This document shows positions 35,465 to 47,424 of a DNA stretch of 64,000 nt, piece after piece (within the stretch, counting starts at the first letter, position 1; every line of letters begins with the position of its first letter). Both the position numbers and the translations under genes were made by a program. The notes beneath the pieces are model-generated. The model was not told the DNA's origin. It did not search any database and saw only the letters and a program-made list of their open reading frames with translations. This stretch comes from Mangifera indica. Taxonomy: Eukaryota; Streptophyta; Magnoliopsida; Sapindales; Anacardiaceae. The DNA lies in assembly GCF_011075055.1 (NCBI RefSeq), contig NC_058137.1, forward strand, positions 248,001 to 312,000. Reading direction: 5' to 3'.

Positions 35465-38427
35465 TATATAAAAATAACAGGCATGGACTTCACCGGAAGA
35501 TTAAAAGAGACATTCTTATATATATGACAGCTCGATCGATCGCCACCAAATTGAATCATGTATATATAAACCACGGTTTAGGGTTCTTAAATCCCATGTA
35601 TTGTTTACTTTTTTTTAATTTTTCTATTGTGTATGGTGCATGCATGCATTCTTCTGCTGGATACAATGTACTCGTTCTGGATATTGAAATTTCCTAAACT
35701 ATACTCAACTGCACTGCGTTTAGGTCAACTTAAATCGGTGTCGTATGTTTTTTTGGTTTAATATTTTTCAAATTATATAAATTGCATGCAAGTAATTTAC
35801 TTAGATCAATAAATAATATAAGGGTGGGGTAAACGTAAATATTTTAATAGTAAATTACACTATGTTAAAAATGCTATTTTGTTAATCATAATTTAAATTT
35901 TGCACCGACATGCATGCATGCCAATTCAGATCATACCATTTACTTTTTAAAGTATGTATATCTTTTTTATTGAATTTTTCAACTAGAAATAGAAAATTAA
36001 ATTATTTGTACCATTTTCTTTTTTTAGAAATTGATTAGATTGGAATATGTCCATTTTTAATTAGGTGAGGAGATCACAAGTTTGATTTGATTAAAATTTA
36101 TTCGAGTTTGAAAGTTCATTGGCACCATTGTATTAGAGTTCTTCTTCTCAGAAATTTTTTTTTACTTATTAGTAACTAATTCGAATTTAAGCTAGAATAC
36201 AGCTGAAGTTAAACTGGGGTAACTGATGGTGATAGCCGATAATCACACATGAAAATGGGTCCCGAACTGCAATGGCCAGCGGAATTGTTCCTCAGAATCA
36301 TGTGCTAGAGACCCAATTTGTTCAATTTTACTCGATCAGATGAAAAAATCAGATGGGGTGTCCAAGTTTTGGCTCTAGTGGTACAAGAGAAGCAAAGAAT
36401 CACGTTAAAGCAGCCAAAGCAATTATAAAAAACACATAACACAAATATATATATATATATACACAACTTGTTCTAGTGGCTATGGAAGAGTAATCGACTG
36501 CTTAATAAAATACACTAGCCGCTGAATTGAACATAAATAAAATAGAACTGTTTCTTCAAATTTTATTTGAAAATAAATCTTTGCAGTCAGTTTTGATTGA
36601 AAGAATCGTTATCTCATCCTTCGACTTTCGACTTTCACACCAAGACCAAGTTCTTGAGAGAGAGAGAGGGAGATCATATCATATGTGTATGGGGTTGGAT
36701 GCGGGCTCAAATAAGGTTTAGTTAAGACCAATTCTAACGTAAAAGAGTTAATTTAACATAAACGAGATCAAAGAGATCATGTTCAAATTAAATTTGAAAA
36801 CACTTTTTATTTGAATTCGATCTAACCTTGTATAAATTTAAATATTTGGATTTATTCAAACTTGATTTGTTTTATAAAAACAAACGTAATATTTGACTTG
36901 AACTTAATTTTTTCAATCTGAATTTACATTAGTAAGTTAAATAGTTGAGAATGAATCCAAAATAAAATTCAAGATGATAATTTAAAAGAGCTTGTTCAAA
37001 ATAAGTTTTAAAATCAACAAATTGAGATTTGAATATACAAACAAATAATTTTATTCTAAATTTGACTCAAATTTAAATTTTTAAATTGGTTCGAATATGA
37101 CTTGTTTATTGCTATCTTGAATTCTAAATTGAATAACTCGTATTGTAGCCAACTGCTATCATTATTTGATATAAATTTGACAGAAACTTTAACCAATAAT
37201 TCTCCAAACTTTAGCCAAATTTTAGAAAACTTAATTTCAAATTTGGTTTAAAAATATTCAATGTGAAACAATTCGAGCTAAAATAATTAAATCAACTTAA
37301 AAGTCCAATTCTTCTGCTTTAAGCTTGAATTCAAAATCAAATCACTCAGTCCTAGTCTAACCCTATAATTGTTTCCTCCTCAACATTGACTAAGAGTAAA
37401 CTTTTTTAACAGTAGGAAACTTTGGTTTATAAAATTTAATCTGACTTGAAGGTATTTTATTACGAAAATCAATGTCAATATGGACCACTAAGCTCTTTTA
37501 TTTTATATTAGGGTTCAATCAAATTGATACCTCGTGCTTCACCAACCTGGGGCAAAATGAGCCCTTTTGTCGATACGAATCAAATTGTGTGGCCATGCCA
37601 AATTCCCCCATATTTAAACCTGTTAAGCAGCTACCTCAATTTTGGCCACTCATGTTTGCCATGGCCAACTTATTAAGTATCTTATGGACAGTTTACTGTA
37701 TTCATAATCGATATTTAATAGTTTTTTTTTTTTCAAAAAAGGACATAGGTTATAATTATTTCGGTCTAAATTGTATTAAAATCAATAATTATGTTTGTTT
37801 TTATAAATGAAGCAAATTTAAATAGACTCAAACCAAATATAAAGAAATTTAATTACTTTAAACCTGAATTTGAGTCTTTATTCATTAATCTCAATTTCAA
37901 ATTGATTTTTTAAGATGAATTTATCTCAAATTGAGTCTAGTTTAAACTTGACCTAAATTGAATCTAAGTTTATTTGAGAAATTAAGGATTAACACAAAAT
38001 ATGATGCACTAATCTTTTTAACAAAAACTATGTTAATAAATTTCATTAAATAACCTAAACATATGTAAGAAGACGAAAATACCTTCAATAATTTGTTTTA
38101 TAAGAAAAAACAAGGATTAAATATGATGATAAATTACTAGTCAATGTAGGGTTAAAATAGTAATTACGCCCACCTGAATTCTAATAAAACCTTCCACCAC
38201 CCTCTCGTTCTTCCCCTACATATGCAATTACAGAAGCCATAGATTCTTCTGTGTGACTTTCTGAAAGTAAGTGAACCTAACCTAACCCAACCCAACCCAA
38301 CTTCTCCTTCTACTTCTCTTCCTTCATCCTTTTATTCTTCATACAAACAAACAACCATTCACTAATTTACATACTCTCTCAAAAACCGTGTAAACTTTCT
38401 CAACTAAACCAAATGATCTCTCAAAAA
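35465..38427. other. Intergenic, repeat-rich; PYL4 5' flank
   Basis: No gene seen. About 36720-38000 is AT-rich DNA full of 'ttgaattcaaa'-like words, the same dispersed type as 46440-47050 and 59940-60640. The last 150 nt (38270-38400) are pyrimidine-rich with a short CCCAA repeat and probably form the ABA receptor 5' UTR. Confidence 0.45.
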
Positions 38428-39081
38428 ATGCCTTCAAATCCTCCTAAATCCTCTCCTTTACTCCACAGAATCAACAACAAGGCTACCGCCACCGCCATCA
38501 CAGCTAACATGCTTTGTCAGAAAGGCTTCCAAAAGCGTTTTCCTTTAACGTCTGCCACCCCTGTGCCCGACACCGTAGCACGTTATCACGTCCACGCTGT
38601 GGGTCCCAACCAGTGCTGCTCCTCCGTAATCCAGCAGATCGCCGCTCCTGTCTCCACCATCTGGTCAGTCGTTCGCCGCTTCGATAACCCGCAAGCTTAC
38701 AAACACTTCGTCAAGAGCTGTCACGTAATCGATGGTGACGGAGACGTCGGTACAGTACGTGAGGTTCACGTCATCTCCGGACTCCCAGCCGCGAACAGCA
38801 CCGAGCGTCTCGAGATCCTAGACGACGAGAGCCACGTCATCAGCTTCAGCGTGGTGGGCGGTGACCACAGACTCTCGAATTACAAGTCGGTGACGACCCT
38901 CCATCCCTCACCCTCTGGCAACGGAACGGTTGTGATCGAGTCGTACGCGGTCGACGTCCCACCAGGCAATACAAAAGAGGACACTTGTGTTTTCGTCGAC
39001 ACCATTGTACGGTGCAACCTCCAGTCACTGTCTCAGATCGCCGAGAATTTAGCAAGACGCAACCTCAACAACGCTACATGA
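38428..39081 (+). CDS. PYL4: PYL4-type abscisic acid receptor (PYR/PYL/RCAR)
   Basis: A single exon of 217 aa from [10 protein letters not shown]; an in-frame Met 15 nt upstream is possible, but PYL4 orthologues usually begin at this MP..PPKSS. The START/Bet v1 fold is complete: [20 protein letters not shown], then [18 protein letters not shown] with the ABA-anchoring Lys92. The gate loop S-G-L-P-A is at 117-121, the latch G-G-D-H-R-L at 144-149, and the C-terminal helix is [15 protein letters not shown]. Binding of ABA closes gate and latch so that the receptor inhibits clade A PP2C phosphatases and frees SnRK2 kinases. Intronless coding and the N-terminal extension fit the PYL4-6 subfamily. 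GC content rises sharply in the gene, a feature of this family. Confidence 0.95.
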   Translation: MPSNPPKSSPLLHRINNKATATAITANMLCQKGFQKRFPLTSATPVPDTVARYHVHAVGPNQCCSSVIQQIAAPVSTIWSVVRRFDNPQAYKHFVKSCHVIDGDGDVGTVREVHVISGLPAANSTERLEILDDESHVISFSVVGGDHRLSNYKSVTTLHPSPSGNGTVVIESYAVDVPPGNTKEDTCVFVDTIVRCNLQSLSQIAENLARRNLNNAT

Positions 39082-42000
39082 TCTAACTTAGCACTGTTGC
39101 CGACCAATGTCTATGGTAATACGCAGTCGTTTTTTTTGTAAGTATCGGATGAGAGTTGCCAAAAACAAACCCCTCCCCCCTTTCCGTTCATCATCATCGT
39201 CAGTTCCATTTTTGTGTTTTTTCTTTTTTTTAAATCTTTCTGTCTGAGAAATATTAAATTTAAAAAATGACATAGAGCATTACCATTAATGTATTATAAT
39301 TGTCGTCGTCATTACAGGTGAGGATATGCGAGATTAGGTATTATAATTGATAATTGTTAATTATTAATATTATAATAGAATATAAAAAGTTGGGCTCGAT
39401 AAAAGGCAAGTTGTTAGGTGACAGCGAGGCAGCTACAGATAGGTTAAGAGAATGGAGGAGTTGCAGTGTGGACTGTGGAGTCATAATGTGATGCGTGATG
39501 TGTGAAGATAAGTTGAGATGTAAAAATTGAAATTGGAAATGGAAATGGACCAATTTGAGATGGTCCAGAAGTTAAGGCGACTGTTGAATTTTTCTACAAA
39601 CAGAAGAAAACCATTAATCACGTTTCTCGACAGACAACAGCTATAATAAAGATTCAAAATTCAAACTTTCATTGTATTTGGAAGGAATATGCGTATGCCG
39701 TTAAGTTTTCTGTCACTATACATGTAGAGGTGCCCTTCACAATGGCTTTCCACTGGACCATGGTTTTTATACCTTGATTGAATCATTCTGTTTGAGACCT
39801 GTATGCAGCACTGGTTTAGTGTAACGGGCTAATTTTGAAACACAATTCAAATCAGTTGCATCAAGATGCATAAAATTATCAAATCAACAGCGAGAATGAA
39901 TTTTCATAATTGATAACATTAGAAAGATCAATGCAAGGATGGAGCTGAAAATAACAAATGACAAAGTCGGTATTGGGAAAAGCTGGAATGACAAGAGAAG
40001 TTGGCGAAGAGGAGATCCACGGCTAGGGTTTGCATTGTAAGAAACCAGGGTGTCTTTTTTTTTTCATACTTTTTATCTTCTTTTAATACTTTCTCAAAAA
40101 CATGTCATTTTAGTCAACCACCATCACCTGGCATTGGACACTCAAATAATCTGAGTAAAATTAGAGCTGAATGAAGCAAAAAGAAGAAGTAATTTGTGAG
40201 AAATAATGAAAATAGGAGACGGGTTTTAGTGCAGAAACCAAGAAATGGTTGGTGGTGCGTCTGCAACTTGGTCTTTGATAACACAAACAACTATAACAAA
40301 ACCCCGAGTAGGTGTGAAAAGAAGAAACAAGTTGCGAATATAAAATATAGTTTAAGTGGTTTTGTTTATCTTTCTATCTATCTTTCTATCTTTCAGTGGA
40401 AAAAAAAAAAAAATAAAGAGCTGCAAGTTGCAGAGGTTGTGTTTGGTCTGGTTTGAATGAGTAGGACGGGTCGTGATTGCAAGTTGATATGCAAGTTGAA
40501 GGAAAAGAAGGGCCTTACCTGTGGCTGTGTGTAATGTTGATGTGTGTATGCTTTTCAATGCCTTTCACGCCACCCATCACTTTTATATTCTTAATCCGTG
40601 GTTTTAAAAACCCAACCAACCGGTTTGATCTATTCCCAAGAGCCAATTCCGTTTGAAAATACGCACATAAAACATTAAAACTCGTTAGGGATTTGAATAG
40701 GATGAACTGATCAAACCGGTTCGCGCTTGAATTCTAACCTTACTAATAAGGGAAGTGTCATCAACCCAACTTGTCCATCGAGTCATTGGTATCACCGCTA
40801 ATTGATCTTCATTAAGTCAATATCCAATTGGGTAAAAAGGCCTTGTTTTGACCTATCAAGTTAAGCATTTTCAAATGGCCGACAAGTCCTTTCCTTTTTG
40901 GTCTATCTATTCTATACCTGTGCTTTTCTTAGACATGAGAAAATACAAGTAACATCTCATTCAGTTTGTTGTTACACATTGGCAAGTTGTCTTTCCTCTT
41001 TATATTATCCTCAACATGAAAAAAATCATGTTGACCAAAACCTGTGTCAAATTCAGATTATTGAGTCATTAATAAAATCACAATTCATCATTAAATTGGA
41101 TTAATTCATAATCAAATTGGATAAATCATATCAAATCTCAATTCATTAATTAGATTAATCTGATTAGACCTCATAATCAAATCGAGTAAATCGTATCAGA
41201 CCTTAATTTATTAACTAGATCAATTTGATTAGACCATTGCATTAACACCATACTTACATCACATAACTAAAACATATATTAAAATGTTGTTTGTCACGCG
41301 ATAGAAAAAGTTTTTGGCGTGCCATTGATCAATTAACATCATTTCATTAGATATAGCGCATAATTTAATTTGCTTTCAAATTCGTCACATCAATATAAAA
41401 AGAGCTACGCACTACGGGTAAAACAACCTACAACCGATTAAAGCATTGAATCAGAGGACTAGTTGAACTTTTATGGAACCTACAGACGGAAGAGTTGGGG
41501 GACCATGCAGACTGGCCTTAAAACAAAGGCTTCTGATTCCAGTTTTCTTCTCTCTTTTTATCCTGTTTCTTTTAAGGTGGAGACATTACTGCCACAGAAT
41601 ATAAGTTTAAATAGTGGCAGCTTTTATAATTTTCCATTAATTTTCATTTGAAAATATTATAAAATAATAATGAAGTAGGCAATAAATTGTTATAGCTAAA
41701 TTAAGTTTATCGATCTCAAGACACCTCATAGCCATTTTATTTCTTATCTAACCACTCTTCTATAGCAAGAATGAGTCAAACTCAGCTCAAATTAACCATT
41801 TTAGAGTAGAACTAAGCTCAAATCCACCCGTAATTCTCGTTGGTAATTATTTTTCTTCTCCAACTATTTGTTTTCTATTATTTACTAGTCGAAAAAACCA
41901 AACTCAATTTCAAACTGATGTTCTGAATTCAAGTTAAGCTTGGATTTTAAGTGATTATTGATTAGAATAATTAATAAAGCCGGAGAAAAATAAGTCGCCC

Positions 42001-43858
42001 CCAGAATCTGGGATAACAAAGGGAGAGAGATATGAAGAAAGATAGCAAGCATGCTCGTATAAAGATATGGCTGGAAACGAAAATTTTGAACACGTTATAA
42101 ACATCATGGGTGGAGATGTACAGATGAAAAAGATATTTCGCGTCGGGTAAAGCCCAAATAGGAGCACGACATAGGCAAGCTAGCACTGTTGTATATGGAA
42201 ACTGAGAAAAAGATAATGCCCATAATTCAAAGAAATTCAATACCAATTGTCAAGATTCCGGAAAAAAGAAAATGACCTTTTTATTCCATTCAAAAATCAA
42301 ATTCATGGTAAAATGTTGCAATCCATCATTTGGTAAATTGAGGAGAAGATAGAAGTATGTAATGTATAAGATTGATTGGATGTTCAAGTTAATATTAAAA
42401 AAGAAGAGGCCATAAAATTATAATGAAAGAAGTAATGAAAATATGCTAGTATATATAGATATACTGACAATGACTGAGCACCATCGTTATGGACATTAAG
42501 TATTTCCTATTGGAAGATTGTCAATTTCAAAGCCAGAAAAAATGCAAAAGAGATGAAGAGAGGAAGAAGAGAGAGAAGTTTGAAAAAGTTGAAGTAATTT
42601 GACGGCAACGTATGAAGAAGGATGTTGAGATGTCGACAACTTTAACCTAATCTCTGTATATATTTATTTGACCATATAACAGCTCAGGAGGTATAACCGA
42701 AAGATTGATAAACATATAGCCAGCAGCTGGCTTCTTTCTTAAATCTCTAACTTACCCTCACGACTCTAGTTTTTATACTTTTATGTTTCACAAAAAAAAC
42801 AGGAAAACCGTTGTACATAAGATCGTTGCGAGGTTCGTTGTAAACGAATTCAAAAGTCTGTAGAATCACATTCAATAGTACAGGACAGACAAAAAATGGT
42901 GCTATAATTAATTTATTTTCATTACCCAAAATAGGATTACGTCCTATTTAATATATACTAGATAATGAGTATGGAAATGCTATGATTCTTAAGCCCAAAC
43001 CATTTAATTACTCCAGCTCCAGCTCCAGCTCCAGCTCCAGCTCTAGCTCCAGCTCCAGCTGCTGCCCTTCACCTACTGATCGAGAAATCAGACATGCGTG
43101 TCTCACACTTTATACTCAAAATGCACACTAATTTCAACATGTCATACATTCCCAAAACTCTATTTTGGCACCATAATCTTCGTTAGCTAACTAGTTTTAT
43201 CAAGACTTTAGGCCATCTTTTATGGCGGATAATCTTCCTACAATTTGATTGTGAGATCAGACTTGAATCATGATTTGATTTTATTCAATCAGATTAATCT
43301 TGAGTCAGTCGATCCAATAGCTAGCTAAAATAAGTTTTAGTCATAATCTTGATCGAATATGACACCAATTTTCAATCCAACGGGGCAGTCTTGACAGTTT
43401 TAAAACAAAACAGCCCATGAGGTTTAACGTTGATCTCTCCGAGGAGTGCCTCCAATTTGTCAAAGACTGAACATCCTATATAATGTTACATTGTATTAAT
43501 TTAAAGCCTTTAAGCTCTAACACAATAAAGGAAAACAAATTAGAATATAAATAAAAAATATCTTAGCACCTTCTGGGTTGCCGTGAAATATCTTGATGTT
43601 AATTGGTTAGTCAGGTCTATTTTTGCTAAATGAGAATCCTCGTAGAAGGGCTGAAAGGGTATTTTCGTAAACCACATCATACATACATCCAATGACAAGT
43701 TGCCATCTATAGCTTTCAATAAACTACCAAAACTCTTCTTCCACTGCTCCTAATCCACGAAAATGAAATCATGAAAAATGATCGCCAACCACCTCTCTGA
43801 AACTTCAAAAACGAGGAACCAGAGCACATAAACATACAATCTCACACACTAAGCAATT
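39082..43858. other. 4.8-kb intergenic region, no gene seen
   Basis: Mostly AT-rich. It holds a CTAT/CTTT microsatellite at about 40370-40400 and further 'caaattgaatt'-type dispersed repeat at about 40980-41270 and 41750-41950. A hexanucleotide repeat lies at 43011-43063. Short open frames on both strands show no family motif. Confidence 0.45.
43011..43063. repeat. (AGCTCC)n hexanucleotide repeat
   Basis: About nine tandem CTCCAG/AGCTCC units with one C-to-T change, about 800 nt upstream of the first TBL gene. GC-rich island in AT-rich DNA. Confidence 0.95.
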
Positions 43859-43867
43859 ATGGCTAAG

Positions 43868-43906
<39 letters not shown>

Positions 43907-46326
43907 CTAGTTGCAGCAGGAACATGGGGATCAATCAGAAGTAGCTTCAATTCACTTATTGCCTTGTTCGTTGCCTTCTTGTTCATAGCCTTGGTTTTTC
44001 TAAGCCAAAACGACGTGCAGTTCATGGAAGAAGATAGATTAACTTCGATTTCAAATAAGTGTAACTTGTTCTCTGGCAAATGGATATTTGATAATAAATC
44101 CTATCCCTTATACAAAGAGAAGGAGTGCAGTTTCATGTCCGATCAGTTGGCTTGTGAGAAATTTGGAAGGAAGGATTTGAACCACCAGTTCTGGCGGTGG
44201 CAGCCTCACCAGTGTGACCTCCCCAGGTCTGTTTGTCTTTTAAGTTTCTTTAACAGATGATGTTAAGTGTGTGTTTTGGCAGGGTTTCTTGAGTTGGGTG
44301 GACTGTTGTATTGTGTATGTTAATAAGGTAGGTTCAATGCCACAGCATTGCTGGAGAGGCTGAGAAACAAGAGGCTTGTGTTTGTTGGAGACTCTCTGAA
44401 TCGAGGGCAGTGGGTATCAATGGTCTGCCTGATTGACACATCAATCCCTCAGCCTTCTCTCAAATCCATGCACCATAATGGCTCATTGATTACCTTCAAG
44501 GCCATTGTAAGTTCTATATATTTGATTGCCACTCTTCGGTTCCTGTAATTAACTTGCATGTAACATCTCCGGTGTAATAATCCGGGTCACTATTAAGTTA
44601 TTATATGCCTTTAATATATAATTCAATATAGTTTTATTTTTAGGTTTTATAATTTAAATACGTCTCCATAATTTAGAAACTTATAAATTATTTAATTTGT
44701 ATTCTATTAAAATAAGAGATTTATATATTTGTATATGTTTAACTAGTATCGCATTAAAATGAGATATTTGCATTCACTTTCATCTTAAGAGATTCATTAA
44801 CTTCATTAAGTTTTACTCTACCATCGATTAAGATGATATAAAGAATGACTTTGATACCATTTTCGACACCCTAATCTAATCTTTGAGTCATTATAAAGAT
44901 ATTATTTGCTTTAGATATATAATTCATCAAAGTTTTATTTTTAAATTTTGTTATATCCCAAAATGCATCTAAATTGATCTCAAAAAGAATTTAATCAATC
45001 TTCTTTGATCATTCATAAATGATGTTAGGTATTCATGCATCAATAAAACTATATGTATGAACATTATGCATAACTTTATGCACACACAATGATATGTCAT
45101 CATATAATTAGTTATTATCATATCATTATTTATATATAAAATTATACACATTAATTATATATATAGCACTACTCATTATATATACTCAATATCTCTCCCA
45201 TAAATCGTTGTTGATGTGAGATTTGGCCAGGCTGTTGGTGCATGCATGCTTCTTATAAATTTCTTTTCCATTTTGCAGAAATACAATGCGTCGATAGAGT
45301 TCTACTGGGCTCCTTTGCTGGTGGAATCGAACTCCGACGATCCAGTGAACCACCGGTTGCCAGATCGGGTGGTTAGAGTACAGGCAATTGAAAAGCATGC
45401 GAAACATTGGAGTGATGCAGACATTTTAGTCTTCAATTCATACCTTTGGTGGAGAAGATCCAAAATGGACGTACTGTGAGTACATTATTTAAACAACACG
45501 TGCAATTTCTTTCTTCAACTTATTGAATCTGTTTCAGCTTAAATATTTTCAGTCACTATTAATTTATGGCAATAAATTAGGTGGGGATCTTTCGAAAGCT
45601 CAGATGCAATTCACAAAGAGGTGGCAATGCCTCGTGTTTATGAGATGGCTTTAAGAACTTGGTCAGATTGGTTAGAAGTTCACATCAATCCAACCAAAAC
45701 CAGTTGTTCTTCGTTAGCATGTCACCAACTCACCTAAGGTATGCATATATATATTTATATAATATGAAATAAAATAAGATAAGATGTATCACGAGTTAAA
45801 TCTAGCCATTTTGGATCAGTAATCTTAACAAAATATAAAATTTTCTTGAACCAGTTTAAAGCTATCATGTCAACAACATAAATGGCAGAAATCATTCTGT
45901 TTACAGATTAAAATATTACCACAAAGTGCTGCACGCTTCATCCAGTGTTTTAAAATTCGAATTTATAATATTTGCAGTGCAGAAGAGTGGGGTGGAGCTG
46001 AAGATGGAAACTGTTACAGTGAGACAAAACCTATACTGAAAGAGGGCTATTCTGGAAAAGACACAAGCTCAGAAATGATGCGAGTGGTTGAATCAGTGCT
46101 GGACGATCTAAACAGAAGAGGGTTAAATGTACAGATGATCAATATCACACAGCTTTCAGAGTACAGAAAAGAGGGCCATCCATCGGTTTACAGGAAGCAA
46201 TGGGAACCTTTAACAGAAAATCAGATATCGAATCCAGCTAGTTATGCAGATTGCATACATTGGTGCCTTCCTGGAGTCCCCGACGTCTGGAATGAGTTGC
46301 TCTATGCTTACATTGTTCGCGAGTGA
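43859..46326 (+). CDS. TBL35/TBL34-like xylan O-acetyltransferase, copy A (one-base frameshift)
   Basis: Exons 43859-44226, 44332-44506, 45279-45475, 45581-45738 and 45978-46326. The N-terminus holds a polyglutamine run (CAA repeats, 43871-43906) in the cytosolic tail, then a single Golgi transmembrane anchor. A PMR5N domain ([16 protein letters not shown]) and the GDS motif in [12 protein letters not shown] follow. The catalytic partner D-x-x-H is in the last exon ([12 protein letters not shown]). Known TBL33-35 proteins add acetyl groups to xylan in the Golgi. In exon 4 the sequence around 45700 lacks one C of an expected CCC (acc-aaa-acc-cag). This makes a stop at 45735-45737 before the last exon. 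Everything else is conserved, so a sequencing or assembly error is as likely as a recent null mutation. Confidence 0.85.
45067..45150. mobile_element. Palindromic MITE, copy 3 (in TBL copy A intron 2)
   Basis: 'tgcataactttatgcacaca...gatatgtcatcatataattag' mirrored by '...tatcatatcattatttatatataaaattataca'. Same core as the other three copies. Located in the 772-nt intron 2. Confidence 0.5.
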
Positions 46327-47424
46327 AGAGTGGAGATGGAAATAAAATTCACTGAGATTAAGAACCTGTAAATGTTTGGTTCAATTCTGAAAGTGACTGA
46401 GGCAGACGGAAATGTAACAAATTTAAGAAATTGACCCCTCAACATAGGGCTGGAATTCAATCCGTTCTTAACAAGGTTCAACCCAAGTTAGTTTTGAATT
46501 CAAAAGAGTTCGTCTATGAGTGGATTGAGATTGGTAAAAAAAAATTTAACTTTAAATTTTATACAAATCAGTTTGAACTCTAGTATTCGATTCGATTTTA
46601 AATTCGATTCTTTATAAATTTATGTTCAATCCTTAGTTCAAATTTAATTTTTTCAATCTAAACTTGAATTTCAACTCAAGCTTAAGCTCAATATCAAAAT
46701 AGTCAACTCAAGGTCAGCTCGAGATCAATATATTAATATTCAAACTTGACTTAAAAATAATTTAATTTTATATTTGATTTAAGTCACTTCAAACTCAAAT
46801 ATTCAAATTGGTTCAAATTCAACTTATTTATAAAAATGAATCCAATTATTAACTCAAACTTCGCTCATTCAATCCAAGCTCAAGTAGATTAATCTAACTC
46901 AAACTTAATTAAAATATAAAAGAATCAATTCAAAATCAATAAGTTAAGACTTGAATTTATTGAATTTTATCTGAATCAATTTGAATTATAATATTTAAGT
47001 TAACTTAAACTTAATTCTCAATCTCAACTTATTTAATCCAAACTAAAATTGATCCCAATCCTAACTCATCAAAACACACCATGGTTTTTAAAGAAAAAAA
47101 TTAGAAGCTTGCCATATCATTTATGCATTTGAACCGCTACAATAATTTTCAATTACATACGTCCCATCGAGAAAAAAAAAAGTATCGAAATAATCAAATT
47201 TCCTAAAGGCAGTCAAAGTTTCTTCAGAAAGAGCAAAAATAAGGGTGAAATGGTGAAAGAGGGCAAGGGCCTGCATCTCCAGAAGTACAAACAGGGTTGG
47301 TCAAAGAGCAAATAATCCAGCAAAGAAATAAATTTACTGATGGCGACACAATTCTTATAATTGTATTTAGCAGACAAAAGAAAGGAATCAAAAGAAGAAA
47401 GTTTCAGTTTTATTAGTGTTTATC
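46327..47424. repeat. Spacer between TBL copies, dispersed AT-rich repeat
   Basis: 46436-47060 is almost wholly made of words like 'caaattgaactc', 'ttgaattcaaa' and 'aactcaaact'. Similar blocks occur near 36720, 41760, 49390 and 59940. No coding capacity; class unknown, possibly an old decayed transposon family. Confidence 0.45.

Noticed and set aside
39088..42929. Several 60-90 codon open frames between PYL4 and TBL copy A
   Set aside because: AT-rich chance frames on both strands without motifs or splice structure.
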